Shown here one piece after another: positions 8,768-17,216 of a stretch of 64,000 nt of DNA. This stretch comes from Arthrobacter echini (GTDB lineage: Bacteria > Actinomycetota > Actinomycetes > Actinomycetales > Micrococcaceae), in NCBI RefSeq assembly GCF_004803505.1, contig NZ_SSWH01000001.1:1-64000 (forward strand), written 5' to 3'. The notes under the pieces are model-generated. The model did no database searches. It worked only from the letters and a program-made list of their open reading frames with translations, and was not told the origin of the DNA. Made by a program: the position numbers and the translations under genes. Within the stretch, counting starts at the first letter, position 1; every line of letters begins with the position of its first letter.

Positions 8768-9211
8768 ATGGAAGCAGGACGGCTCGACGACGTGGACCGG
8801 AAGATCCTCGCGGAACTGACCCGCGACGGTCGGCAGTCGGTGACCTCCGTGGCTGAGCGGGTCCACATCTCACGGGCGCATGCGTACTCGCGCATCGCTC
8901 GGCTGAGCGACGACGGCGTCCTGATGAAGTTCACGGCGATCATCGATCCCACGAAGGCAGGCCTCCGTTCCTCGGCCTACGTCACGCTGAAGGTGCGGCA
9001 GCACTCATGGCGTGAGCTACGGGGACGGCTGCGCGAGGTTCCGGAGATCCACCACATAGCGCTGGTCGGTGGGGACTTCGACGTCATCCTCCTGGTACGC
9101 GCCGAGGACAATGCGGGTCTGCGCCGGGTGGTGTTCGATCAGCTGCAGTCCATGCCGGGTGTCCTCGACACCCAGACGTTCCTCGTGTTCGAGGATCTCG
9201 ACACGCGGTGA
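8768..9211 (+). CDS. bkdR: Lrp/AsnC-family regulator, probable regulator of the bkd operon
   Basis: 147 residues. The ATG at 8768 has AGGAGG 11 bases upstream. Residues 5-60 form the Lrp winged helix (LDDVDRKILAELTRDGRQS, ERVHISRAHAYSRIARL), and residues 70-145 the RAM/AsnC ligand domain (HHIALVGGDFDVILLVRA). It is divergent from the E1alpha-E1beta-E2 operon, the usual arrangement for BkdR-type activators that sense branched-chain amino acids. The shared 200-bp gap holds two in-phase direct repeats. A perfect hairpin terminator follows the stop. Confidence 0.85.
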   Translation: MEAGRLDDVDRKILAELTRDGRQSVTSVAERVHISRAHAYSRIARLSDDGVLMKFTAIIDPTKAGLRSSAYVTLKVRQHSWRELRGRLREVPEIHHIALVGGDFDVILLVRAEDNAGLRRVVFDQLQSMPGVLDTQTFLVFEDLDTR

Positions 9212-9262
9212 GTGCTATCGGCCGGCGAAGAACATGGAAACCCACGACGGCCACGAAGCAGC

Positions 9263-9295
9263 AGGAGCCGGGCAGATCCTGTCTGCCCGGCTCCT
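9263..9295. terminator. Bidirectional terminator between bkdR and doxX
   Basis: AGGAGCCGGGCAGA pairs perfectly over 14 bp with TCTGCCCGGCTCCT around the loop TCCTG. It lies between two convergent genes. Confidence 0.75.
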
Positions 9296-9319
9296 GGAAA
9301 TGCTCTTGCGCACAAGGTA

Positions 9320-9718
9320 TCAGCGCAACTTGGGGATTCCTCCGCCCCACAGCGCACCCGCAATGAGCGCCGGCTGGAAGAACAGACGGCCGAATCGTTT
9401 GCGATCGGAGGTCAGGTTGAACGCGTCCAGACGCTGCGCATACTGATTGATGTTGCCGGGGAAGATCGCCGTGTAGAAGCTCGCGAGGGCCACACCGATC
9501 AGGCGTCGATGGCGGGGCAGGGCGAGGAAGGACACGCCGAGACCGACCTCGACGACGCCGGAGGCAAGCACCACGAAATCCTTGTCCAGCGGAATCCAGC
9601 CCGGAACCTGAGCCTGGAATGGTTCCCGCGCGAAGGTCAGATGGGATGTTCCCGCAAAGGTCATGAACGCGCCAAGACCGATTCGGGCGACGGTCTGAGA
9701 AACAGGTGAGGAATTCAT
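9320..9718 (-). CDS. DoxX-family membrane protein
   Basis: 132 residues with about four hydrophobic segments: ARIGLGAFMTFAGTSH, FVVLASGVVEVGLGVSFLAL, LIGVALASFYTAIFPGN and a short C-terminal one. The GNINQYAQRLDAF loop and the overall pattern fit DoxX / thiosulfate-quinone oxidoreductase-like small membrane proteins. Substrate is unknown. On the minus strand TAGGGT lies six bases before the ATG, indicating a leaderless transcript. It is convergent with bkdR. Confidence 0.75.
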   Translation of the reverse strand: MNSSPVSQTVARIGLGAFMTFAGTSHLTFAREPFQAQVPGWIPLDKDFVVLASGVVEVGLGVSFLALPRHRRLIGVALASFYTAIFPGNINQYAQRLDAFNLTSDRKRFGRLFFQPALIAGALWGGGIPKLR

Positions 9719-10019
9719 GCCTCAACCCTAGGACATGATCGGAGCGGGTCCACCTCGATGACTCATTGCCCTCGAGCCTGCCCTGCTCCACCTGCGGTGC
9801 TAGGCATCCTATGAACTCTCTGCCCTTGCGGGGAGGGTCCTTGTACCTGACATGGCGCAGGGTCCGCGCCCTAGGCTCGATCATGGTGCAGCGGCGCGAA
9901 CTGCGTCCGAGCTGTTCCGGCCGCGCCCGGCTACACGGCAATGGGAAAACCCGCCGGATGTCCGTGCGCGTCGACAGCGGCAGGTGGTGGGCGTGCCCGC
10001 CGGAGAGGAATGGACAACG
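9719..10019. promoter_or_regulatory. Divergent promoter region, doxX / molybdo-oxidoreductase cluster
   Basis: Toward doxX there is a clear -10 (TAGGGT on the minus strand, 9725-9730). Toward the plus-strand cluster the best candidate is CTGACA at 9847-9852 with TAGGCT at 9872-9877 (19-base spacer), which is weak. The open frames here do not look like genes. Confidence 0.35.
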
Positions 10020-10550
10020 ATGATGGAAGATCAGCACTCCCCGGCTCTGCGCCAGGGAGTGGATTTTCGCGGGACGCCGAACGCGACGGAGAGGGTGACG
10101 GAGCACCTGAGACCCGGGAAGAAGCGAGCGCCCCTGCTGCGCTACATCCGGATCAATCTTCCGAGGACCACCCGACTCCTGCTCCTGTTCGTCATCGCAG
10201 TCATCGGCATGGCTTCGGCCACGATAGCTCTCAGCGACTACGAGCCCTTTCCCTTCGCGGCTCCGCTCCTGTGGTGTGTGGTCGTTGCAGCCGTCATCTT
10301 CGTCGCCGTCGGGCTCCTGACGAAGAACCGGATCTGGACAGCAGGACTCGGCATCGCCGCGGCGTCGACGCTGATCTACGTCGGGGGCATCCTGGGCGAT
10401 GCGCCCTACGTCTGGAACGGGGCCTCGATCACGCTGGCAGCGGTCTGGAACATCACCCTCTTCGCTTCGCTGGGGTACGCGCTTCTCTATTGGGCGCTGA
10501 GATACGGCATGATCGTGGCCGCTCCCGACGACCAACACTTCATGGACTGA
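10020..10550 (+). CDS. Four-TM membrane protein of the molybdo-oxidoreductase cluster, function unknown
   Basis: 176 residues from the ATG at 10020, preceded by GGAGAGGA; the upstream in-frame extension lacks coding character. A charged cytoplasmic N-terminus of about 55 residues is followed by four hydrophobic segments: LLLLFVIAVIGMASATIAL, LLWCVVVAAVIFVAVGLL, IWTAGLGIAAASTLIYVGG and ITLAAVWNITLFASLGYALL. I do not recognise a family. It is 15 bases upstream of the cytochrome b / molybdopterin fusion gene and surely cotranscribed, so a membrane-anchor or quinone-interaction subunit is possible. Confidence 0.65.
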   Translation: MMEDQHSPALRQGVDFRGTPNATERVTEHLRPGKKRAPLLRYIRINLPRTTRLLLLFVIAVIGMASATIALSDYEPFPFAAPLLWCVVVAAVIFVAVGLLTKNRIWTAGLGIAAASTLIYVGGILGDAPYVWNGASITLAAVWNITLFASLGYALLYWALRYGMIVAAPDDQHFMD

Positions 10551-10565
10551 CGAAGGAGCACAATC

Positions 10566-12083
10566 ATGGAATTCGGCTTCCCCTGGTGGCTCCGCGTCGA
10601 GCACTTCCTCAACATCATCTTTCTTTCGTTCCTTGTCCGTTCGGGTATCGAGATCCTGGGAACCTACCCCAAGCTCTACCGTTCTCAGCACACCGTTCCG
10701 GGTACGGCCTGGTCCCAGTTCACGGTGCAGCGAGCGGCGAAGCACAAGTACTACACCGTGGGCGGCGAGTACGACGACTACTCCCCGCGGATCTCACTGC
10801 CGGGTCGGGGGCTGCTGGGACTCGGCCGGTACTGGCACTTCATCACCGTCACGGGTTTCGTGACCAGCTGGGTCATCTACATCGTCCTGCTGTTCGGCAC
10901 CGGGCAGTGGCGACGGTACATCCCGACGAGCCTCGACACCTTCGTCCAGGCCGGACGCGACATGGTCTCCTACCTGGCCTTCGTGGTGCCGGAAGCCGCT
11001 GACGGAGCGCCGTTCAACGCGATCCAGCAGCTCTCCTACGGGTTCGTCTTCCTCGTCCTGACGCCGCTCGTCATCCTCACCGGTGTCTTCCAGTCGCCGG
11101 CGGTGGCCAACTACTTCTCCCGGATCACCCGCATGCTCGGCGGGCGCCAGGTGATCCGCACGGTCCACTTCCTCTGCATGATCGGCTACATCGTCTTCAC
11201 GGTGATCCACGTCGCCATGGTGATCCTGCACGGCTACGGGTACGAGACCTCGAAGATCGTCTTCGGGCACACCGACCTGCCCGTCGCCGGCGGGGTCGTC
11301 TTCACGATCGGCCTGGCTCTCGTGGTCCTGCTGCACGTGATCGCGACCCGCTGGACCCTTGCGGAGGGACGGGCGGTCGAGAAGCTGCACAACATCGTGG
11401 TGCGTCCCTGGACCAATCTGCTGTACCACCTACCGGCACGTATGCACTACGACCGCGACAACGTCTCCGGCAAGGACGTGGTGCTGAAGAACACCACCCA
11501 GAACTTCCGGGGAAGTGGCCGCCCGCCGGAGACGCCGGAGTACCTGGCACTCATGGCCAACGGCTACGAGGACGACTACGTCCTGGAGATCGGCGGCTAT
11601 GTGGAGCGCCCGATGAGCCTCACGATCCGCGAGCTCCGCGAACTGGCGGAGGGTCATTCGCAGACCACCCTGCATCACTGTGTCCAGGGATTCACCTCGA
11701 TCGGCAAGTGGCGCGGAATCTCGGTCTCGGATCTGCTGGATCTCGCCGGACCCCTCCCGGGCGCCACGGACGTGGTTTTCATGAGCTTCCAGGACATGGG
11801 ACGCGATGACGCTCTCTACGAGGGTGGCACCTACTACGAGTCCACCCCCATGATCGAGGCGCGGATGCCGCAGACCCTCATCGCCTTCGACCTCAACGAC
11901 GAAGGCGAGATACCGGCGAAGAACGGTGCCCCGGTACGCCTGCGTACCGAGACCTCCACCGGATTCCGCAATCTCAAGTGGCTGGAGCGGATCGAGGTCG
12001 TCAACCGCTACGACATCATCGTCGAGGGCCGCGGCGGGTACTTCGAGGACGTCGACTTCTACGACCGGAACCAGCTGATCTGA
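10566..12083 (+). CDS. Cytochrome b-type membrane domain fused to a molybdopterin-dependent oxidoreductase domain
   Basis: 505 residues. The N-terminal half has about five membrane segments with histidines placed like heme ligands of b-type cytochromes (VEHFLNIIFLSF; YWHFITVTGFV; VHFLCMIGYIVFTVIHVAM; VVLLHVIATRW). From about residue 320 a sulfite-oxidase/MsrP-type molybdopterin domain begins (VLEIGGYVERPMSLTIREL). TTLHHCVQGFTSIGKWRGI carries Cys372, the expected molybdenum-ligating cysteine, and RLRTETSTGFRNLKWLERIE lies near the end. Inference: electrons pass between the Mo site and quinone through the hemes within one chain. Substrate is unknown. No twin-arginine signal is visible. The stop overlaps a possible upstream ATG of the next gene (TGATG). 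Confidence 0.82.
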   Translation: MEFGFPWWLRVEHFLNIIFLSFLVRSGIEILGTYPKLYRSQHTVPGTAWSQFTVQRAAKHKYYTVGGEYDDYSPRISLPGRGLLGLGRYWHFITVTGFVTSWVIYIVLLFGTGQWRRYIPTSLDTFVQAGRDMVSYLAFVVPEAADGAPFNAIQQLSYGFVFLVLTPLVILTGVFQSPAVANYFSRITRMLGGRQVIRTVHFLCMIGYIVFTVIHVAMVILHGYGYETSKIVFGHTDLPVAGGVVFTIGLALVVLLHVIATRWTLAEGRAVEKLHNIVVRPWTNLLYHLPARMHYDRDNVSGKDVVLKNTTQNFRGSGRPPETPEYLALMANGYEDDYVLEIGGYVERPMSLTIRELRELAEGHSQTTLHHCVQGFTSIGKWRGISVSDLLDLAGPLPGATDVVFMSFQDMGRDDALYEGGTYYESTPMIEARMPQTLIAFDLNDEGEIPAKNGAPVRLRTETSTGFRNLKWLERIEVVNRYDIIVEGRGGYFEDVDFYDRNQLI

Positions 12084-12112
12084 TGCGTGAGAGTCACGGA
12101 AAGAGGACGTAC

Positions 12113-13096
12113 ATGGCACACACCGACACCCAACCGCGCACCCAGGCCGAACTCGATGCCTACATCGATTCGCTGGGCCGCCCCAGGCGCAACACCTTCA
12201 ACGGGATGTTCCCGCTGCACGAGGACATGGAGCTCGACGACGACCAGATCCGCATCGTCCTCGACTACCTCCAAGAGGTGGATTTCCATCTGCCCGGCGC
12301 CACGCCGGAGGAATTCCTCGTTGTGCGCTGGGCCCGGTACACCGGATTCCAGTTCATCCAGGAGCCCCTCGAGGCCTACGCGGTGGGACTGAGGTGCACG
12401 CACCCCGGCATGGAGGACCAGCACACGTTCATCCGCATGTCCTGGGCGCAGCTCATGGGTCGGCCCGACGCCGAACGGCTTCCGGTCAACGAGCCGGTGC
12501 TGGCGAGCGACATGATGACGCTCGCTCGCTACCGCGATACCCGAACAGGTCCCTCACGGACCGGCGTCGACTCCTACGCCGGTGAGGAGGTCCCGGGGGC
12601 GGACTTCGATCTGAAACTTCTTCACGGCGCTCTGGAGGACCTGCTGTCCCAGCAGGCCAGCGGCAAGGGCAGGGAGATCAACACCTGGTGGACGCCGGCC
12701 CTGAACTGGGGTGCGGCCATGGCCGGCCGTTATCCACGCCTGAAGTACTTCGAGTCCAAGGGTCGGCTCGGTGAGAGGCAGCTGGCCAGGCTGCACGACT
12801 TCGAACGGCGCGCGAACCAGGCCGCATCCGTGCTCCGGGAACTCGGCGTCGCACTCCCCGAGCGCGTTGCCCAGGACTCCCTCCGGCAAGCGGCCAAGGC
12901 CGAGAGGGGATCGTTCCTGCCGCGGCTGAGGATCCGGAACCCCCAGCCGCTCACCGAGGTGGGTCAGGACACCGAAGCAGGCGCGGACGATCAGCGCCCC
13001 TACACGGACCCGCAGTCCGACGCCGACTTCCCCACCGCTGACGATCCCACCGGGGTGTCATCGACGGACGGTAACCGCCAGGCCGCCGATTCCTGA
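12113..13096 (+). CDS. Conserved-looking hypothetical protein in the molybdo-oxidoreductase cluster
   Basis: 327 residues, soluble, with no signal peptide. The ATG at 12113 has GGAAAGAGGA upstream; an in-frame ATG at 12083 that overlaps the previous stop is an alternative adding ten residues. The N-terminus (TQAELDAYIDSLGRPRRNTF) and middle (EDLLSQQASGKGREINTWW) are helical and charged. The last 60 residues are acidic and probably disordered. I do not recognise the family. Tight packing with the membrane oxidoreductase suggests an accessory or substrate-side partner; that is inference from context only. Confidence 0.7.
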   Translation: MAHTDTQPRTQAELDAYIDSLGRPRRNTFNGMFPLHEDMELDDDQIRIVLDYLQEVDFHLPGATPEEFLVVRWARYTGFQFIQEPLEAYAVGLRCTHPGMEDQHTFIRMSWAQLMGRPDAERLPVNEPVLASDMMTLARYRDTRTGPSRTGVDSYAGEEVPGADFDLKLLHGALEDLLSQQASGKGREINTWWTPALNWGAAMAGRYPRLKYFESKGRLGERQLARLHDFERRANQAASVLRELGVALPERVAQDSLRQAAKAERGSFLPRLRIRNPQPLTEVGQDTEAGADDQRPYTDPQSDADFPTADDPTGVSSTDGNRQAADS

Positions 13097-13125
13097 ACCC
13101 TCCACTACAGAAAGGACGTCCTTCC

Positions 13126-13428
13126 ATGTCATCCATGGTGGTACTAGGGCTCATCGCATCGGTAGCCCTTCTCGCGGGTTTCGCCCTGCTCAATCTGGGC
13201 AAGCTCACTCCGGATCATTACACCTACCAGCTCCTCAACTTCATCGGCGCGGGCTTCCTCACGGCCTCCGCGGCCGATCCGTTCAACGCGGGCGTCTTCT
13301 GGACCGAACTCATCTGGTCGCTCCTGGGACTCTTCGGCATCATCAAGATCTGGACGAAACGCCGTAAGCAGACCGCACCCGAATCGAGCACACCCCTGGT
13401 CGCATCGCGCCCGGAAGGAGAGAAGTAG
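13126..13428 (+). CDS. Small CBU_0592-type membrane protein, copy 1
   Basis: 100 residues. Three hydrophobic segments (VVLGLIASVALLAGFALLNL, LLNFIGAGFLTASAA, ELIWSLLGLFGIIKIW) end in a basic, then polar tail. The pattern NLGKL...YQLLNFIGA...PFNAGVF matches the small membrane proteins annotated as CBU_0592 family, as I recall the group. Function is unknown. AGAAAGGACG precedes the ATG. A paralogue starts 3 bases after its stop, so the two may form a heteromer with the cytochrome b fusion. Confidence 0.65.
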   Translation: MSSMVVLGLIASVALLAGFALLNLGKLTPDHYTYQLLNFIGAGFLTASAADPFNAGVFWTELIWSLLGLFGIIKIWTKRRKQTAPESSTPLVASRPEGEK

Positions 13429-13431
13429 ACC

Positions 13432-13713
13432 ATGACTTTTTCCTACGAGATCGGGATCGCGGCCGGCATCTGCTTCGTCGTCGGATTCGGCCTGCTGAAC
13501 TTCGGTGTCCTGACATCGAAGTCACCCATGTACCAGACACTGAATTTCCTGGGCGCTGTCGGTTTCACCTACACGGCCATCTCACCGTTCAATCCCGGAC
13601 TGTTCATCACCGAGGTCGTCTGGGCCATCGTCGCGCTGTACGGCCTGTGGAAGATCTGGGCCAAGCGCCCGGATCCCGCTCCGGAGGTTCCCGCTCAGCA
13701 GGAGATGAGCTGA
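13432..13713 (+). CDS. Small CBU_0592-type membrane protein, copy 2
   Basis: 93 residues, a tandem paralogue of the preceding gene: the same NFGVL...YQTLNFLGAVGF...PFNPGLF...EVVWAIVALYGLWKIWAK layout can be aligned by eye. GGAGAGAAG precedes the ATG, and the gap to the previous stop is 3 bases. It is the last gene of the five-gene membrane cluster; an IclR regulator begins 70 bases later. Confidence 0.65.
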   Translation: MTFSYEIGIAAGICFVVGFGLLNFGVLTSKSPMYQTLNFLGAVGFTYTAISPFNPGLFITEVVWAIVALYGLWKIWAKRPDPAPEVPAQQEMS

Positions 13714-13783
13714 CGCCGGCTGTTGTCATCGATGTGCCGTCACATGTGACTCCGGGGGGTTTCGACTCTGAGAGTATGAGGCC

Positions 13784-14593
13784 ATGGCTTCGGACAACGC
13801 CCACGACCTCGACAGTGATACGGAAGGAGGCCAGGCTGGTGGCGTCCAGTCCGTGGACCGCGCGCTCACCGTCCTGGAGATCCTGGCGCGCGACGGCGAC
13901 GCCGGGGTGAGCAGCATCGCCGTGGAGATGGGCATCCACAAGTCCACCGCCTCCCGCTTGCTGGCATCCCTCGTGACCCGGGAGCTCGTCCAGCAGGACA
14001 GCGAGCGCGGGAAGTACCGGCTGGGCTTCGGCATCCTGCGCCTGGCAAGCTCCATTCCCGGAAGGCTGAGCCTGGTCCGCGAGGCCCGCCCCGTGCTGGA
14101 GGGCCTGGCAGAGCGATTCAAGGAGACCGTCAATCTCGCCGTACTGCGCTCCAGCTACGCTGTCAACCTCGATCAGGCCATGGGTCCCTCGACGTTGGCC
14201 ACCTATGACTGGGTGGGCAGTCTGACACCCCTCCACGCCACCTCCAGCGGCAAGGTACTGCTGGCAGCCCTGGAGCCGGAGGACCGGGCCCGCCTGCTCG
14301 ACGAGACCGGTCTACCGGCCCGGACCCCGCGGACCATCACCAACCGTGACCAGCTCGAGCGGGAGTTGGTCTCGGTTGCCCGAAGCGGACACGCGATGGT
14401 GAAAGAGGAGTTCGAGATCGGGTTGAACGCGGTAGCGGTCCCGATCGTCAGCCATCTCGATATCGTGATCGGCGCGATCAGCGTCTCAGGCCCTGCGTTC
14501 CGCTTCGATCCGGAGGCGATGCCGGAGGTCGTCGACGGCCTCCAGGAAGCAGGCCTGCGTATCAGCACCAGGATGGGGCACACCACCACCTGA
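13784..14593 (+). CDS. IclR-family regulator (amine-demethylation island)
   Basis: 269 residues. Residues 20-80 form the winged helix (VQSVDRALTVLEILARDG, EMGIHKSTASRLLASL) and residues 95-265 the IclR effector domain (GSLTPLHATSSGKVLLAAL, NAVAVPIVSHLDIVIGAISVSGP). It is convergent with the Rieske oxygenase gene and lies immediately upstream of the island, so it probably controls the divergent promoter region at 17000-17216; the effector could be a betaine-type compound. This is inferred from position only. Confidence 0.82.
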   Translation: MASDNAHDLDSDTEGGQAGGVQSVDRALTVLEILARDGDAGVSSIAVEMGIHKSTASRLLASLVTRELVQQDSERGKYRLGFGILRLASSIPGRLSLVREARPVLEGLAERFKETVNLAVLRSSYAVNLDQAMGPSTLATYDWVGSLTPLHATSSGKVLLAALEPEDRARLLDETGLPARTPRTITNRDQLERELVSVARSGHAMVKEEFEIGLNAVAVPIVSHLDIVIGAISVSGPAFRFDPEAMPEVVDGLQEAGLRISTRMGHTTT

Positions 14594-14647
14594 ACGGGCC
14601 CTGACGAGTGGCTGGGCGCGGCCGGGTTACGTCCGACCTCGTCGGGC

Positions 14648-15784
14648 TCAGGGGCGCGGGACGACGTCGCCCACCTTGCCCTGCACCCACTCGTGGAACG
14701 CGCCGATGTGGTGCTCGCTGGGGACCAGGACACCGCCGTTGGCGTAGACCTTCGAGCTCATGGCCGGCTGGCAGCGCTCGCATGCGTCGAAGTCCTGCTG
14801 ATTGACCCGGTGGAACAGCTCAACGGAGGCGCTGACGTCCTTGCCACTCTCGACGACGCTCGGCACGTACAGCCAGTCGCACTCCACCACCGTGCGGTCC
14901 GCTGCCAAGGGGAACATGCGGTGGATGATCACGTGGTCCGGCACCAGGTTCACGAACACGGTGGGCTTGATGGTGATGGCGTAGTACCGGCGGTCCTGAT
15001 CCTCGTCGATCCCCGGGATGCGCTCCAGTCCCTCGGAGCCGTCGACGGTGAAGCCCTTGATGTCCTCGCCGAAGTCGGCGCCGTGGCCCACGAAGTACTG
15101 CGCGGCCAGACCGTCGGCGAACTCCGGGAGCACCTCGGTGAGCTCCGGGTGGATGGTGGCGCAGTGGTAGCACTCCATGAAGTTCTCGATGATGAGCTTC
15201 CAGTTCGCCTTCACGTCGTAGCGGACGCGCCGGCCCAGGCTGAGATGGGCGACGTCGTAGCCCTCGATCGCCTTCAGGTCGCCCAGCCTCTCCTCGATGG
15301 CGCCCATGACGTCCGCCTCGAACGACGGCGGATCGTCGGCGAGACAGACCCACACGTAGCCCAGGTACTCACGGACGTGGACCTTGACCAACCCGTAGTC
15401 GTCGCGGTCGATGTCCGGCATCTTCGTGAGATTCGGTGCCGCGATGAGCTTGCCGTCGAAGTCGTAGGTCCAGGCGTGGTAGGGACACTGGAACGACCGC
15501 TTCGCCTCACCCTGCTCCTCCATGCACAGCCTGACGCCGCGATGGCGGCAGACGTTGTAGAAGGCGCGGATGCCGCCCTTCCGGTTGCGGCTGATCAGGA
15601 CGCTCTCGCGCCCGATCTGGACCGTCCGCCATGCACCCGGTGTGTCCAGGTCGGAGCTGCGGACCGAGCAGAACCACATCTGCTCGAAGATCCGCTCCTG
15701 CTCCGCCGCGAAGACAGCTTCGTCGACGTAGGTGCGGCCGGGAAGGGTGGGGATCAGACTGGGGGTGGTCACCTCGACGGACAA
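14648..15784 (-). CDS. gbcA: Rieske-type oxygenase, quaternary-amine (glycine betaine-like) demethylase subunit
   Basis: 378 residues. The Rieske [2Fe-2S] ligands are C79-x-H81 (CRHRGVRLC) and C100-x2-H103 (CPYH). The catalytic domain has the mononuclear iron motif NFMECYHCATIHPEL with the His-x4-His pair. Size and sequence fit the alpha-subunit group containing GbcA, stachydrine demethylase and related enzymes that oxidise an N-methyl group. The island also encodes a ferredoxin reductase, a Rieske ferredoxin and a dimethylglycine oxidase, so glycine betaine to dimethylglycine is the best guess; proline betaine or carnitine are alternatives. The gene sits 30 bases downstream of the reductase gene, so they share an operon. 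Confidence 0.8.
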   Translation of the reverse strand: MSVEVTTPSLIPTLPGRTYVDEAVFAAEQERIFEQMWFCSVRSSDLDTPGAWRTVQIGRESVLISRNRKGGIRAFYNVCRHRGVRLCMEEQGEAKRSFQCPYHAWTYDFDGKLIAAPNLTKMPDIDRDDYGLVKVHVREYLGYVWVCLADDPPSFEADVMGAIEERLGDLKAIEGYDVAHLSLGRRVRYDVKANWKLIIENFMECYHCATIHPELTEVLPEFADGLAAQYFVGHGADFGEDIKGFTVDGSEGLERIPGIDEDQDRRYYAITIKPTVFVNLVPDHVIIHRMFPLAADRTVVECDWLYVPSVVESGKDVSASVELFHRVNQQDFDACERCQPAMSSKVYANGGVLVPSEHHIGAFHEWVQGKVGDVVPRP

Positions 15785-15814
15785 CTCATCCTCCTCACAA
15801 CTAGCTGATGGTGG

Positions 15815-16999
15815 TCAAGCAGGAACAAGTTCGCTCACCGGTGCGCGGAGAGCGAGTCCGCGGCGCCGCCTGGTGAACAATTTCGGCTGATCCAGGCCGA
15901 GAACCGCAATCGGAGTACTCCCCCGGTAGTAGACGGCGAGGAAGCTGGTGGTCGTCAGATCACCGGCCTCGATCTCCAACCGGTCGTACCCGGTGGCGTC
16001 GCCCACGAACTGGAGCCTGACACCGTACTGATCGGACCAGAAGTAGTGCGGAGCGGATGGCTTCGTCGGAGCATCCGGGGCCAGGAGTGCCTCCACGGCG
16101 AGTCCGGCGCGCTCCGAAGCCCCGGTCCAGTGCTCCGCGCGGCAGTGGCGTCCGGTGGCCGGATCGAACCACGCGGCGCAGTCCCCCACGGCGGCGATGC
16201 CCGGGACACCGGTTCGACCCATGGCGTCGCAGAGCACACCTCGATCCAGTGCCACCCCGGAGGATTCCAGCCATTCGGTGTTCGGATCGGAGCCCACACC
16301 GACCACCACGACGTCGGCTGCGACGCGACGCCCGTCCTCGAGCCGCACGGCCGTGACACCGGACCCTGCGGTCTCGAAGCCCTCGATCACCGCGGACGAG
16401 ATCAGCTCGACACCGTTGGCGGCGTGGAGCGCGGCCAGTACGCCTCCCATATCCGGCCCCAGTTGAGCCACGAAGGGAAGCGGTTTGGTGTCGATGACCG
16501 TCACGCGCATGCCACGCAGGACCGCTGCGGAGGCGACCTCGGCGCCGACGAACCCGGCGCCGATCACCACCAGCCTGCCACCGGGCCGCAGCGCGGGAGC
16601 AAGGCGCTGTGCGTCCGGCAGACTCCGCAGGGTGTGGACGTTGTCCAGACCGGAGAGCGCCGGCAGCGTGCGGGCCCGGGCTCCCGTGGCAATGACGATT
16701 CCGTCGGCAGTCAGAGCCCGGCCGTTCTCGAGCAGCAGTGTTCGCGAGGACGTGTCGAGGGCGACCGCCGCTGTCCCGAGCACCCACTCGGCCTCGATCT
16801 CCGCCGGATCCGACTCGAGCAGCAGGTCCTCGGCCCTGATCCGGCCGAGGAGGAAGTCCTTCGACAGCGGTGGCCGGTCGTAGGGCCGGTGGTGCTCATC
16901 ACCGATCATGATCAGCCGCCCCGCAAATCCTCGGGCTCGTGCGGCTCGGGCCGCCGACAACCCGGCAAGAGATGCTCCTACAACCGCGAGGGTCTCCAT
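15815..16999 (-). CDS. FAD-dependent ferredoxin reductase (BphA4/rhodocoxin reductase-like)
   Basis: 394 residues. The N-terminal FAD-binding fold is LAVVGASLAGLSAARAAR, the NAD-binding fold is LVVIGAGFVGAEVASAA near residue 150, and the FAD ribityl motif VPGIAAVGDCAAW lies near 270. It ends with the reductase dimer-like domain (HYFWSDQYGVRLQFVG). It should pass electrons from NADH to the Rieske ferredoxin encoded divergently at 17217 and on to the oxygenase encoded just downstream. Confidence 0.85.
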   Translation of the reverse strand: METLAVVGASLAGLSAARAARARGFAGRLIMIGDEHHRPYDRPPLSKDFLLGRIRAEDLLLESDPAEIEAEWVLGTAAVALDTSSRTLLLENGRALTADGIVIATGARARTLPALSGLDNVHTLRSLPDAQRLAPALRPGGRLVVIGAGFVGAEVASAAVLRGMRVTVIDTKPLPFVAQLGPDMGGVLAALHAANGVELISSAVIEGFETAGSGVTAVRLEDGRRVAADVVVVGVGSDPNTEWLESSGVALDRGVLCDAMGRTGVPGIAAVGDCAAWFDPATGRHCRAEHWTGASERAGLAVEALLAPDAPTKPSAPHYFWSDQYGVRLQFVGDATGYDRLEIEAGDLTTTSFLAVYYRGSTPIAVLGLDQPKLFTRRRRGLALRAPVSELVPA

Positions 17000-17117
17000 C
17001 GACCTGTCCTCTTCATACTGCTTCTACTGCAACGCAAATCGTTATACGCAACAGGGTGTCCGATGCTCAGTGGCTACGTCAACCCTTTCCCGGTGCGGAA
17101 ATCCAAAACCACAGGGC

Positions 17118-17133
17118 TCTTGACACGTCAAGA
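17118..17133. promoter_or_regulatory. 16-bp palindrome in the divergent promoter region of the amine island
   Basis: TCTTGAC-AC-GTCAAGA is a perfect inverted repeat of 7-bp arms midway between the reductase and ferredoxin genes (gap 17000-17216). It contains TTGACA, usable as a -35. The same gap holds ACGCAA twice (17032 and 17046), and GTTATACGCAAC at 17041 has an inverted near-copy at 17149 (GTTGCATATCGT). One of these is probably the IclR operator. Confidence 0.5.
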
Positions 17134-17216
17134 ACCACTGCCAGACTGGTTGCATATCGTGATCAAAGTTGCTCACTGCGGAACGCTCCCGGCGGTCCAG
17201 GAGGAAGGTGCCACCC

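Noticed and set aside
9084-10745. 553-codon minus-strand frame
   Set aside because: It crosses the Lrp gene, an intergenic promoter and two plus-strand membrane genes, and has no protein-like composition; DoxX is in another frame.
14594-14647. Terminator between the IclR and Rieske oxygenase genes
   Set aside because: Only broken pairing (CCCTGA with TCAGGG around a long interrupted loop) can be drawn, so it was not listed.
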